64,000 bases of DNA from Halobellus inordinatus (GTDB lineage Archaea; Halobacteriota; Halobacteria; Halobacteriales; Haloferacaceae), in contig NZ_JANHAV010000012.1 of assembly GCF_024464655.1 (NCBI RefSeq), positions 29,664 to 93,663 on the forward strand. The letters run 5' to 3'. A program made the translations under genes and the position numbers. This document shows positions 18,470 through 27,352 of this stretch, piece by piece (positions within the stretch are counted from its first letter, which is position 1; each line of letters opens with the position of its first letter). The notes under the pieces were generated by a model that saw nothing but the letters and a program-made list of their open reading frames with translations, had not been told where the DNA came from and did not search any database.

Positions 18470-19393
18470 TTACTCCTTGACAGATCCTGCGAGAATCCCG
18501 CTGACGAACTGTTTCTGTAGGAACAGGAACAGTACGAAGATCGGGATGATCGAAAGCGTTGCAGCGACCATAATCTGGTCGTAGTAGACGCGCTGGGCGC
18601 CGACGAGCTGATTGATCGCGACCGGGATCGTGTACTTGCCCTGATCGAGGATGACGAGCGGGAACAGAAAGAGGTTCCACTGGAACAAGAACAGAATGAT
18701 CGACAGGGCCGCCAGCGACGACTTCATCGTCGGCAGCGCGATCTTGTAGAACAGTTGGAACTCGGTCGCGCCGTCCATTCGCGCGGACTCCAGGAGGGCA
18801 TCGGGGATCGAGCGCATATTCTGGCGCATCAGGAAGATCCCGAGCGGGTTGGCCGCCCACGGGAGGATGATCGCCCAGTAGTTGTTCGTCAGCCCGAGTT
18901 GGCTCATAAGCAGGAACAGCGGGATGACGAGCAACTGAATCGGGAGGATCAGCGTCGCCAGGATGGCGTAGAAGATCGGCTTCTTGAACCGGAACTCGTA
19001 CTTCGCGAAGGCGAAGCCGGCCATCGAACAGAGCAAGAGCGACAGCAGCGTGTAGACGCCCGCGACGAAGATACTGCTCTCGATCGCACCCATATTCCAG
19101 AGGTTCCAGAAGTCGTAGGCGATGTAGAACGGTCCCAGATCGATATAGTGCGTCATCTCGCCGACGTGGCCGACGAACTGGACGTTCTCGCGCGCCTGCA
19201 ACGACTGGAAGTTCGCGAAGAAGCTATCGCCCGGGGCGAGCCGCGGCGACGTCGACGAGAGGAACTGCGACTCCTTGAGCGTCGACGCGACGAAGATCCA
19301 GTACAGCGGCACGAGCGTCAGGATCGCACCGAGGAGGATGAACGCGTACGTGAGGAACTGCCAGACCGCCTCGCGGCGAGTCTCTTCACGCAT
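18470..19393 (-). CDS. sugar ABC permease, MalG-like
   Basis: Encodes 307 residues with six membrane spans and the EAA-type loop ESARMDGATEFQLFYKIALP that contacts the ATPase. The C terminus (FVSGILAGSVKE) is the standard MalG/UgpE-type ending. The ATG at 19393 overlaps the previous permease gene by eight bases; a GTG three codons earlier is less likely. It forms the membrane channel with the gene upstream. Confidence 0.9.
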   Translation of the reverse strand: MREETRREAVWQFLTYAFILLGAILTLVPLYWIFVASTLKESQFLSSTSPRLAPGDSFFANFQSLQARENVQFVGHVGEMTHYIDLGPFYIAYDFWNLWNMGAIESSIFVAGVYTLLSLLLCSMAGFAFAKYEFRFKKPIFYAILATLILPIQLLVIPLFLLMSQLGLTNNYWAIILPWAANPLGIFLMRQNMRSIPDALLESARMDGATEFQLFYKIALPTMKSSLAALSIILFLFQWNLFLFPLVILDQGKYTIPVAINQLVGAQRVYYDQIMVAATLSIIPIFVLFLFLQKQFVSGILAGSVKE

Positions 19394-20399
19394 CGCTCTC
19401 ACCTCCGACGTTGAGCTGGATCGCCGAGAGGACGCTCACCACGCCGATGAGGACGTACGTGAGCGCGCTGGCGTACCCGAGACGGAAGTCGATGAACGCC
19501 GTCTGGTAGATGTACTGGACGATGGTGATCGTCGAGTCCAGCGGCGCGCCGCCGCCGTTGATGATGACCGGTTCGCTGAACAGTTTGAACGTCCCGATCG
19601 TCGACGTCACGAAGACGAAAAGCAGGACGGGGCGCAGTTGCGGGACGGTGACGTACCGGAACTTCTGGATCCGGGTCGCGCCGTCGATTTCGGCCGCCTC
19701 GTAGAGCTGCTGGGGGATGTTCTGCAGCCCCGCGAGTAGGATGATCATATTGTAGCCGGTCCAGCGCCACGTGACCGCGCCGACGATCGTCATTCGCGAC
19801 CAGAACGAACTGGTCAGCCACGGGATCGCCGGGAGGCCGATCGACGTCAGGACGTAGTTGATGAGTCCCGCATCCTGCATCATCAGGAGGAACACCGTCG
19901 AGTACGCGACGAGGTTGGCCGAGACCGGCAGCGCGAGCACGGTCCGGAAGACGCCGCGGAGTCGGACGAACGAGGCGTCTAGCGCGACGGCGAAAAGCAG
20001 CGCGAGCGCCACCATCAGCGGGACCTGGACGACGAGGATGAACGTCGTATTGAAAAGCGCCTGGTGGAACAGCGTGTCCGAAAACATCGCGATGTAGTTC
20101 TCCAGACCGATGAATCGCAGGTCCGCGATGCTCGTCAACCGGTAGCTGAAAAAGCCGGTGTCGATCCACAGGAGCGTGTCGTTGCCGACCCCCTCGAAAC
20201 GGAAGAACGAGAGGTAGAACGTGTAGACGATCGGGAACGCCAGGAAGATCCCGAAGAGGAGAAACGCCGGGAGCAAGAACAGGTACCCGACGATTCCCTC
20301 TCCCGGCGTTGGCAGTCGCTCGCCGACCGACTGGCGGGCGAACCGCAAGCGGTCGCGTAACGACGGCTCCGTCCCCGAGAGAGAGTCGCGAGTGGCCAT
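19386..20399 (-). CDS. sugar ABC permease, MalF/UgpA-like
   Basis: A 337-residue permease with six spans and the EAA loop LYEAAEIDGATRIQKFRYVT. The N-terminal cytoplasmic segment (about 45 residues) is charged. It pairs with the MalG-like permease downstream, which it overlaps. Nine bases separate it from the binding-protein gene upstream. Confidence 0.9.
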   Translation of the reverse strand: MATRDSLSGTEPSLRDRLRFARQSVGERLPTPGEGIVGYLFLLPAFLLFGIFLAFPIVYTFYLSFFRFEGVGNDTLLWIDTGFFSYRLTSIADLRFIGLENYIAMFSDTLFHQALFNTTFILVVQVPLMVALALLFAVALDASFVRLRGVFRTVLALPVSANLVAYSTVFLLMMQDAGLINYVLTSIGLPAIPWLTSSFWSRMTIVGAVTWRWTGYNMIILLAGLQNIPQQLYEAAEIDGATRIQKFRYVTVPQLRPVLLFVFVTSTIGTFKLFSEPVIINGGGAPLDSTITIVQYIYQTAFIDFRLGYASALTYVLIGVVSVLSAIQLNVGGESDA

Positions 20400-20408
20400 C
20401 GGTCGTCC

Positions 20409-21785
20409 TCAGGCGAGGTCGCGACCAGTTCGGTCAGCCACCTGTGACGCCGCGGCGTCGACGGCCTCTTTGGGCGTCTTGTCGCCGGCCATCATATCTC
20501 GGAAGTGCGTGTTGATCGCCTTGGTGACTTCGGGCGTGTCGATCGTGTAGCGGTAGGGTTTGATGTTCGGCGCGATCTCCGCGAACATACGGCCCGCAGG
20601 CTGTCCGTCGAGGAACGCGTGCGGGTCGTCGTAGGCCTCGGATTCGTAGGTCGTCTCCAGTGCCGGGAAGAGACCGTACTCGCGGTACATCGTAAGCTGG
20701 CTCTCCTCGCGACCGAGGGCGTAGGCCATATAGTCCCACGCGCGCTTGGCCTTCTCTTCTGAGACCTGCGCGGGAATCGTGAGGTTCGAGCCGCCCCAGT
20801 TGGTCGCGCGGGAGCCACCGGATTCGACCGCCGGCGGCTTGAAGACGCCCCAGTTTCCGGACGTGTCGCCGAGTTCGGCCTTCAGCGTGCCTTCCATCCA
20901 CGCACCGGCGGTCAGGCTCGCAGTCGTCCCGTCGCCGAACGCCGTGAACCACGACGACGACCACGAGGCGAGGTCGTTTGCGACGCCCGAGTCGCGGATG
21001 CGCTTGAGGATGCGGGCCACCTGCAGGCTCTTGTCGGAGGCGATGTTGACCGCGCCGTTCTGCGTGAACGGCTGGCCGCCGATCTGCCGGAACATCATCC
21101 GCCAGAGGCCGTCGTAGTCGTTCGACGGGAGGTTGAGCAGATACTGATCGTCTGGGAGCTTCTTGCCCTCCTCGATGTACTGGTCCCACGTCTCGACGCT
21201 CTCGACGTCGATGCCGTACTCGTCCATCACGTCGCGGCGGTAGAACGTCCCGACCGGGCCGATGTCCCACGGGAGCGCGTACGTGCCGCCGTCCTTCTCC
21301 AGCGGACCCCACTTTCCGGAGACGAAGTCGCCCTTGATGCCCGACTCCTCGAGCCAGCCGGAGATGTCGCGGAGGCCGCCCGTGTCGACCCACGAGGCGG
21401 CGTCGACGCTCTCCATCATCGAGGCTGCCGGCGCGCCAGAGCCGGAGAGAAGGGTCGATTTGAACTTGTCTTTCAGGTCGGACCGACCGATCTGGTTGAT
21501 CGAGACGTCGCCGCCGTTGGCTTCCTCGTAGGGCTCATCGAGGAGGTTCAGCGCCTTCGCCGCGACGTCCCAGCCCCACACCTCGGCCGACTGCGCTATC
21601 GCCGACTGAGCGGCCGTCGTCGTCGACCCGCCCGCGTCCGTGCTACCGCCGCTCGTCTGCGTCGCCGTCGAGTCGGACGAGGGATCGCCCGTGCCGACGC
21701 AGCCCGCCAGGCCCGCGAGACCCGCGAGGCCAGCACCCTTGAGGACGTTTCGACGACCGACCGATCTTCTGTCATCATTTGTCAT
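20409..21785 (-). CDS. extracellular sugar-binding lipoprotein of the galactoside importer
   Basis: Encodes 458 residues of the family 1 solute-binding proteins. The N terminus has a twin-arginine signal (RRNVLKGAGLAG) and lipobox LAGC, then a Ser/Thr/Gly linker of about 40 residues. The remainder resembles CUT1 oligosaccharide-binding proteins (for example GGTYALPWDIGPVGTFYRRD). It would catch galactosides at the cell surface and feed the two permeases. I chose ATG 21785 because a TATA-like box lies 26-32 bases upstream. It is the first gene of the eight-gene operon running to 11046. Confidence 0.92.
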   Translation of the reverse strand: MTNDDRRSVGRRNVLKGAGLAGLAGLAGCVGTGDPSSDSTATQTSGGSTDAGGSTTTAAQSAIAQSAEVWGWDVAAKALNLLDEPYEEANGGDVSINQIGRSDLKDKFKSTLLSGSGAPAASMMESVDAASWVDTGGLRDISGWLEESGIKGDFVSGKWGPLEKDGGTYALPWDIGPVGTFYRRDVMDEYGIDVESVETWDQYIEEGKKLPDDQYLLNLPSNDYDGLWRMMFRQIGGQPFTQNGAVNIASDKSLQVARILKRIRDSGVANDLASWSSSWFTAFGDGTTASLTAGAWMEGTLKAELGDTSGNWGVFKPPAVESGGSRATNWGGSNLTIPAQVSEEKAKRAWDYMAYALGREESQLTMYREYGLFPALETTYESEAYDDPHAFLDGQPAGRMFAEIAPNIKPYRYTIDTPEVTKAINTHFRDMMAGDKTPKEAVDAAASQVADRTGRDLA

Positions 21786-22097
21786 ACTGAGTCTCACCTC
21801 ACATATGGGAAATTATAGACTTAAACCTTTGGTATATTGGTCTACAAAACCCCGTTAGGAGGCTTCTAAAGCTGTTTTTACATAGGTAGAGGAATGTATT
21901 CATAACAAACTTGTTTATCTATAGTGAACGGAGAGCAGGAGGTGGTGAAGTCTAATTATGGGAGCTTGAGGCGTTCTACCCGGTCGATATCGCAAATTAT
22001 GCCGCCGAGCATAACCTTCACTATCTATCATAAATCCGCCCGTTTCGTTTTTCATCGCTGAACAGTATTTAAGTAGTTCCGGAACTGAGACGGAGTC
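21786..22097. promoter_or_regulatory. divergent promoter region of the galactoside operon and IclR gene
   Basis: This 312-base AT-rich gap holds both promoters. For the minus-strand operon, TATAATT (read on the minus strand, 21811-21817) lies 26-32 bases before the binding-protein ATG. For the plus-strand regulator, TTTAAGTA at 22068-22075 lies 23-30 bases before its GTG. The middle (about 21820-21935) contains several AT-rich partial palindromes, including AACAA/TTGTT around 21905-21916, possible IclR or global operator sites. No gene is visible here. Confidence 0.6.
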
Positions 22098-22853
22098 GTG
22101 ACCGAGTATCCAGTCGGCGCAACACACACCACGGCTCGGATCGTGAACGCACTCGCCGGCGGGCGGGAGGCCGGAGTAACAGAGCTCGCAGAGGAATTGT
22201 CGGTCTCGAAAGCGTCGGTGCACAACCACCTCGCCACGCTGGAACGGCTGGGTATCGTGCTTTCATCGAACGGCCGATACCGACTCGGACTGCGGTTGTT
22301 GGACCTCGGGATGGGTATCCGAGACGGGATGACGCTGTACCAGACGGCGTCTCCGGAAGTGAACGGGCTCGCCGAATCAACCGGTGAGTCGACCGCACTC
22401 GTCGTTCCCGAACACGGGGAGGCCGTCCACGCGGCCGTCGAAGACGCCGAACGCAACGATCGCCGGATCAGATTGGGAAGCCGACTCCCGCTGCACGCGA
22501 CCGCCGCTGGAAAGCTGATTCTCGCGTACCGATCGCGGGACGAGGTCGAGGCGTACGTGGAGACGCACGGGCTCGACAGACTGACCGACCGGACGGTCCA
22601 GTCGCCGTCGGACTTGCGCGACGAACTGCGGTCGATCTCCGACCGCGGGCTCGCGTTCGATCGCGGCGAGGTCTGGGAGGATATGCGCTCTGTCGCCGCA
22701 CCGATTCGACAGGGGGAACGTGGTGACGCATTCGCCGGCGCAGTGGCGGTCCTCGGCCCCGCCGAGCGGCTCTCTGGCAAGCGCCTCGAAGAGGACCTTC
22801 CCGGACTCGTCCTCAGCGCGGCCAAACGGATCGAGCTCGATCTCGCTGACTAG
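22098..22853 (+). CDS. IclR-family regulator of the galactoside locus
   Basis: A 251-residue regulator. Residues about 8-60 form a winged helix (ELAEELSVSKASVHNHLATLERLG); the rest is the IclR effector domain, with HATAAGKLILAY and the closing ERLSGKRLEEDLPGLVLSAAKRIELDL. It starts with GTG 22098: a TATA-like box lies 23-30 bases upstream and no ATG precedes, so it is a leaderless GTG start. Being divergent from the ABC operon and followed by the aldolase gene, it most likely controls both in response to a galactose-pathway metabolite. Confidence 0.85.
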   Translation: MTEYPVGATHTTARIVNALAGGREAGVTELAEELSVSKASVHNHLATLERLGIVLSSNGRYRLGLRLLDLGMGIRDGMTLYQTASPEVNGLAESTGESTALVVPEHGEAVHAAVEDAERNDRRIRLGSRLPLHATAAGKLILAYRSRDEVEAYVETHGLDRLTDRTVQSPSDLRDELRSISDRGLAFDRGEVWEDMRSVAAPIRQGERGDAFAGAVAVLGPAERLSGKRLEEDLPGLVLSAAKRIELDLAD

Positions 22854-22976
22854 AGAACATTCATCGATGATGAACAGTGAGCCGCCTCTATTTTTTGTTC
22901 ACCAATTCCAAACAGGGAGTGGGCCGAACGCGCCGTTCGTCGGTCAATTTATCACTGTCACTCGTCAGTGAGGCAT

Positions 22977-23633
22977 ATGAGCCAACACCGACATAGCGAC
23001 CTCGCGCGCCTGCTCGACACCGGAATCGTGGGGATCCTCCGGGGCGTGCCGGCGCCGAAGACGGTCGACGTAGTCGACGCGTTCGTCGCTGGCGGCGTCG
23101 ACGTGGTGGAAGTGACCGCCGACACGGACGGTGCGCTGGAGACGATCAGCCGTGTGAGCGACGCTTTCGACCGGTCCGAGGTGCTCGTCGGGGCGGGGAC
23201 CGTCCTCGACGCCGAAACGGCGGGTGCAGCGCTCCGGGCGGGGGCGGAGTTCATCGTCACACCGAGTTTCGATCCCGAAGTCGTCGAGACCTGCAATCGG
23301 TACGGCGCCGTCGTCGCCCCCGGCGTGATGACGCCGACGGAAGCCGTCGACGCCTACGAGGCAGGCGCTGACCTGCTGAAGATCTTCCCCGCGTCGACGC
23401 TCGGGCCCGGCCACGTCAGCAGTCTCAAGGGACCGCTCACGCACCTGCCGCTGCTTCCGACCGGCGGCGTCTCGCTGGACAACGTCGCGGACTTCATCGA
23501 GGCCGGCGCCGACGGCGTCGGGGTCGGCAGTTCCCTCGTCGATTCAGACGCCGTCGCGGCGGGCGACTACGAGGCGATCACCGAGCGCGCTGCGACATTC
23601 CGCGAAGCGATCGAGGACGCACGCGCGGAGTGA
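22977..23633 (+). CDS. KDPG/KDPGal aldolase (Eda/DgoA family)
   Basis: Encodes 218 residues of the class I 2-keto-3-deoxy-6-phospho(galacto)nate aldolase family: GIVGILRGVPAPKTVDVVDAF at the start, catalytic Glu in VVEVTADT, phosphate-binding GAGTVLDAETA, the Schiff-base lysine in ADLLKIFPAS and GGVSLDN near the end. It would split phosphorylated ketodeoxygalactonate into pyruvate and glyceraldehyde 3-phosphate, completing the De Ley-Doudoroff route. ATG 22977 has AATTTATC 24-31 bases upstream, so it has its own leaderless promoter. The KDG/KDGal kinase that would make its substrate is not in the window. Confidence 0.88.
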   Translation: MSQHRHSDLARLLDTGIVGILRGVPAPKTVDVVDAFVAGGVDVVEVTADTDGALETISRVSDAFDRSEVLVGAGTVLDAETAGAALRAGAEFIVTPSFDPEVVETCNRYGAVVAPGVMTPTEAVDAYEAGADLLKIFPASTLGPGHVSSLKGPLTHLPLLPTGGVSLDNVADFIEAGADGVGVGSSLVDSDAVAAGDYEAITERAATFREAIEDARAE

Positions 23634-23701
23634 GATCTGGACCGACGGACGCGACGGGGACGACGGACGCGACGCGAGAGCGTGAGACAAGCAGGCGAAC
23701 G

Positions 23702-23920
23702 CTACGCGTCGGCCGTCGACTGGATCTTCTTGCGGGCGACGCCGCCGAGCACCACGAGCACGGGCAGAAAGTGAACCGCCGCAGTGAGCGACGGGAGCGT
23801 GAACTCCGAGACGGGGATCTCGCTCGGGAGCACGCCGCGCAGGACCCCCGAACGATACCGCTTGCGCTGTGAGCGCGCGTCGGTCCCCGGGAGCAGGCGA
23901 CCGCCCCCGTCTTCCCTCAA
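23702..23920 (-). CDS. possible small membrane protein downstream of HTH gene
   Basis: A 72-codon frame starting with TTG at 23920 (TTGA overlap with the previous stop), or 43 codons if a later GTG is used. The C-terminal half has one hydrophobic span (LTAAVHFLPVLVVLGGVARKK) with positive residues after it. Its coupling to the upstream membrane-HTH gene would fit a small accessory subunit. No family is recognised and the rare start codon lowers confidence. Confidence 0.3.
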   Translation of the reverse strand: MREDGGGRLLPGTDARSQRKRYRSGVLRGVLPSEIPVSEFTLPSLTAAVHFLPVLVVLGGVARKKIQSTADA

Positions 23921-24519
23921 GCCCGAGTGAACGCGACAGCGACGAAGACGGCGAGACCGCCGAGGAAAAAGAGCAGCCCCGGTTCGGCGAGGAGGAGGAC
24001 GCCACGGAGCAGCACGTTCCCGTCGGCGACACCGAGGCTGGCGGGCTCGAAGAGCGACGAGGCGGGGCCGCTGAGGAAGCGTTCGGCAGCGATCTGTACG
24101 GCGAGGCTCGTCAACGCGAGAACCGAGAGTCCAGTCGCCCAGTCCGCGAGCGAGCGTCTGAGCGTCCCGCGCTGTGCGGGCGAGGAGTCCCCGACGAAGA
24201 CGATCGGATCGGCCGCCGGCCCGTACACGGTCATCTCGTTGCCTTTCTCCGAGAGACGCGTCCCGACCGACTCGACGACGCCTGCAGACTGGAGTTTCGA
24301 GAGGTGGTAGTGAACGTTCTGCACGGAGGTATCGAGGTCACGGGCCAGTTCGGACGGTGGCGCGGGGTCGTCGTGAAGCGCACTGAACAGTTCACGCGCC
24401 GTTTTTGAGCTCAGTGCGTCGACGAGTTCGCCGGCGTCCTCGTCGGCGACGTCGACGACGGCCGGCGTGGCGTCGGGCGAGCGAGTCCGGTCGCCCAGTC
24501 GCGCGATCGGGGAGGACAT
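23917..24519 (-). CDS. membrane-anchored ArsR-like HTH protein
   Basis: A 200-residue protein. Residues about 25-95 are a winged-helix domain (ELARDLDTSVQNVHYHLSKLQSAGVVESVG) of the ArsR/HTH_20 type common in haloarchaea; the C-terminal 80 residues contain two hydrophobic segments, so the regulator is probably membrane-tethered. Targets are unknown. It converges with the aldolase gene and may be coupled to the small hydrophobic ORF after it. Confidence 0.8.
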   Translation of the reverse strand: MSSPIARLGDRTRSPDATPAVVDVADEDAGELVDALSSKTARELFSALHDDPAPPSELARDLDTSVQNVHYHLSKLQSAGVVESVGTRLSEKGNEMTVYGPAADPIVFVGDSSPAQRGTLRRSLADWATGLSVLALTSLAVQIAAERFLSGPASSLFEPASLGVADGNVLLRGVLLLAEPGLLFFLGGLAVFVAVAFTRA

Positions 24520-24620
24520 CCTTGAGTAGACGTACGGCGACCGGGTGCATCAATGTCCGCGTAACTTAAGCGGCTCTTTGAGTCGTAGAAAAGCAGGGGC
24601 GAGCGATTCGGTCCTCGCCG

Positions 24621-26027
24621 TTACCGAGCGCGTACCCGCTGGACGGCGGCGACGACGTCGAGTCGGCCCCAGCCGCTGGAGAGATCCCGACCCGAACGGC
24701 CGAGATCCCCGGCCGAGCGACGCAGCACCTCGGTGACGTCGCGGGGCGAGAGCGCCGGGTCGATACCGCGAAGCAGCGCCGCCACGCCGGCGGCGCGTGC
24801 CGCCGCCGCCGACGTTCCCGGGCGACCGTCAGCGACCCACGGGCGCGGCGGCGCAACCACGTCGACGCCGACACCACCCTGGGGCGTCGGTCCACGGCCG
24901 CTGTACGGCGAAACGGGGTCAGAAAGCGCGGCGTCCGAGGCAATCGCGGTCGCGTGCCCCGGAGGCGCTGCGTCGCGATCGGTCTCAGTGACGCCGACGC
25001 CAACGACGCCAGGGACGCTCGCTGGGGCGGCGATGCTCCCGAGCGGTCGCGCGGGGGAGAGCGCGTGCGTGGGCGTCGTCACTTCGACGCGACCGGTGCC
25101 GGCCGCCGAGTCCCCCGCTGCAGACGGCGAAAACGAGGACGTTCGGCCAGCCGGACGGACGACGAGCGCGTACTCGGCGTGCGAGAGGTCGGCGACGAGT
25201 CGCTGTCCCGCCCGCGACGCGACGGGCTGGGAGACGGCGACGAGGTTCCAGCGCTCGCCGCCGTCGACGGCGCGCAAGAGTGCGAGCGTCAGATCGACGC
25301 CCAGCGAGGGGTCGGTGACGAGCCACGCGAGGAAACGGCCCGAAAGAGAATCGGCGGCCGAGAGCGCCGTGATTCGAAGTCGCCGGCGGCTGTCCGGGCT
25401 GTCGCCAGCCAGTGCGGCGTACGGCCCGCGCCAGTGTCCGAGCGCAGCGTTGCCGGTCGGAGCCACGACGACGGTTCCCGAGTCGATCGCCCGTTGCGTC
25501 GCACGGTACACGTCCGATTGTGGCGTCGCCGCGGTTCCGTGGGCCGCAACCGGCGCGAGAACGACATCGACATCGCCCGTGCGGCACCAGTCGATGGCCG
25601 CGACGAACTCCTCGGGCGTGCGGAACGAGGCGAGGAGGACGCGCGCGTCGGGCGCGAGGTGAGCAACCGACGCCGCCGCGGCAGTGCCGTGTGTCGTCCG
25701 GTCGACGACGGCGCGTTCGGCGCCGAACTGTCTGATGTCTGCGACTGCGCCAGCGAGCGCCGCGTGCGTGGGGTCGAAGCCGGTCGGATCGAGAACGGCG
25801 ACGCGAACCCCCGAACCGGTGACGCCAGCGTCGTGAACGCGGCGGATCGGGTCGGCGTCGTCCCCGGGCGCACCGCGCTCTGGGCGGTCATCCGAACGGT
25901 TCGCTGAACTTGTGGCGACGGACAGTCCGCGCGCGCTCAACAGGCTCAACGCCGCCGCACCGCCGACCGTCAGCGCGCGGCGGCGGCTGACGCGAAACCC
26001 GGGTCCGTCCCGTCGGTCACTCGTCAC
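24621..26027 (-). CDS. subtilisin-like (S8) serine protease, Tat-exported
   Basis: Encodes 468 residues. A twin-arginine signal (SRRRALTVGG) at residues about 15-40 precedes an S8 domain with all triad residues in order: Asp in VAVLDPTGFDPTH, His in THGTAAAAS and Ser in GTSAAAARAAG, plus the oxyanion Asn in APTGNAAL. The middle is divergent and longer than in classical halolysins, and no C-terminal extension is present. GTG 26027 was taken as start because it sits directly before the signal and a TTCAAACG box lies about 30 bases upstream; the longer open frame upstream is Arg-rich shadow sequence. Substrate unknown. Confidence 0.82.
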   Translation of the reverse strand: MTSDRRDGPGFRVSRRRALTVGGAAALSLLSARGLSVATSSANRSDDRPERGAPGDDADPIRRVHDAGVTGSGVRVAVLDPTGFDPTHAALAGAVADIRQFGAERAVVDRTTHGTAAAASVAHLAPDARVLLASFRTPEEFVAAIDWCRTGDVDVVLAPVAAHGTAATPQSDVYRATQRAIDSGTVVVAPTGNAALGHWRGPYAALAGDSPDSRRRLRITALSAADSLSGRFLAWLVTDPSLGVDLTLALLRAVDGGERWNLVAVSQPVASRAGQRLVADLSHAEYALVVRPAGRTSSFSPSAAGDSAAGTGRVEVTTPTHALSPARPLGSIAAPASVPGVVGVGVTETDRDAAPPGHATAIASDAALSDPVSPYSGRGPTPQGGVGVDVVAPPRPWVADGRPGTSAAAARAAGVAALLRGIDPALSPRDVTEVLRRSAGDLGRSGRDLSSGWGRLDVVAAVQRVRAR

Positions 26028-26140
26028 GACGTCAATACTCCAGTCCGCTGACGTTTGAATCTCCCGGAACCACGGGTAGCGTAAATAGCTCTCGAAGCAA
26101 TCGGGCGTTCTTAATCGGATGCACTCGTCAGTGGACCTGT

Positions 26141-26236
26141 ATGCCCTCCAGATTAGTGCGAACGGACGTTGCAGTGCAGTCGATCGAGCCGTCGAGCGGC
26201 GAGACGGCCCGACCAGCGGAGGTAACGGATGCGTAG
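26141..26236 (+). CDS. 31-residue leader ORF before the surface-protein gene
   Basis: ATG 26141 opens a 31-codon frame (starting MPSRLVRTDV) whose TAG at 26234-26236 overlaps the first codons of the next gene by eight bases. TTCTTAAT at 26108-26115 lies 26-33 bases before this ATG, the distance expected for a leaderless start, whereas the downstream gene has a Shine-Dalgarno GGAGGT at 26218-26223. The arrangement suggests that the leader is translated first and the second gene is reached by coupling. The peptide itself has no recognised domain. Confidence 0.4.
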   Translation: MPSRLVRTDVAVQSIEPSSGETARPAEVTDA

Positions 26237-27278
26237 CACCCGGCCGATACTGCTCGCGCTCGTCGTTCTGACAGCGGCACTCGGACCCGCGGTCCTCGCG
26301 TCGCCGGCCGCCGCGGAGTCGACCGCGACGGCGTCTGCCACCGCGGACTCGGCGATCACTGTCGAGCACGACGGCGACCGCGTGACCGTCGCGAACGGAA
26401 CGTCACAGGTTGTGCGCGGAACAGCGGACGCCCCGGTGGGGACCGAAGTGCTCGTTCGCGTCCGCTCGTCCGGCGACACCACGCCGCGATTCCTGAAGAC
26501 GGCGACCGGCGTCGTGACCGAGAACGGGACGTGGGCGGTCGCGTTCGACTTCTCGGAACAGTACGCCGGTAACACCTTCGCGCTGAGCGCCCGCTTTGAG
26601 GACGGCTCCGCCGAGGCAGCGGTCGACGGCGATGTGGTCGCCTGCGAGGGTGACTGCGCCGAGACCCCGCCGAGCGGAACGCCGACGCCGATTCCCGAAC
26701 AGACGCCGACGCCGACGCAGACGGCCCAGGCGACGGCTCCGGTCGCGTTCGGTGAGAACATCTTCGTCGTCGACGCTGGCGGCGTGGCAGCGGTCCCGCT
26801 CACCTTCGACGAGCGCGACGAAGCGGTCGTGGTGCTCGGGAACGAAACCAAATCCAACTACGAACTCGAAGCGCTCGTCCGCGACGAGGACGGCGACGGA
26901 CAGGCCGTCCTCTACGTCGACACCTCGCTCGCCGGGCGCGGCGGCGAGACGCTCAGCACCTCCGGCGGCGATAGCGTAGAGGTGCGCTCGGAGACGTCGC
27001 TCGATTCGATGCTCGACCCGGCGACGTACGACGTGTCCCTGTACGCCGGCGGCGAACGGACCGCCCGACCCGCCGACGTGGGGAGTCTCGTCGTTCAGGC
27101 GGCCGACACACCGACGACGTCGGCAGCAGACACCGCGGACGCCTCGCCCGCGACGCAGACGCCGGCCGCGACCGGAACGACCGGCACCGGCTTCGGCTCC
27201 ATCGCGATGGGCGCCATCGTCAGCGGCGCGTTCCTCGTCAGTGGCGCGGTCCTCGCCGCGGTGCTACTCAAGAAGTAG
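26229..27278 (+). CDS. secreted/cell-surface protein with C-terminal anchor
   Basis: Encodes 349 residues: a Sec signal (residues 1-29), a beta-rich domain of about 110 residues of the kind found in haloarchaeal BGTF-type surface proteins, a Pro/Thr linker (TPTPIPEQTPTPTQT), a second beta domain, a Thr/Ala-rich stalk and a final hydrophobic helix ending LLKK. The segment before the helix (GTGFG) resembles the PGF-CTERM sorting signal but is not the canonical triplet. A Shine-Dalgarno GGAGGT at 26218-26223, five bases before the ATG, is unusual for this window and indicates a leadered or coupled start. Function is structural or adhesive by inference. Confidence 0.75.
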   Translation: MRSTRPILLALVVLTAALGPAVLASPAAAESTATASATADSAITVEHDGDRVTVANGTSQVVRGTADAPVGTEVLVRVRSSGDTTPRFLKTATGVVTENGTWAVAFDFSEQYAGNTFALSARFEDGSAEAAVDGDVVACEGDCAETPPSGTPTPIPEQTPTPTQTAQATAPVAFGENIFVVDAGGVAAVPLTFDERDEAVVVLGNETKSNYELEALVRDEDGDGQAVLYVDTSLAGRGGETLSTSGGDSVEVRSETSLDSMLDPATYDVSLYAGGERTARPADVGSLVVQAADTPTTSAADTADASPATQTPAATGTTGTGFGSIAMGAIVSGAFLVSGAVLAAVLLKK

Positions 27279-27352
27279 AGACATCGTGTGATCCAGATAT
27301 CAATCTGCCGCTGGGGCGAACGTATTTATCTCACGTTCGAGAATTTCCGGCT

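Noticed and set aside
22052..22825. Minus-strand open frame opposite the first IclR gene
   Set aside because: Ser/Arg-rich shadow with no start signal; the IclR frame has clear domains and a promoter.
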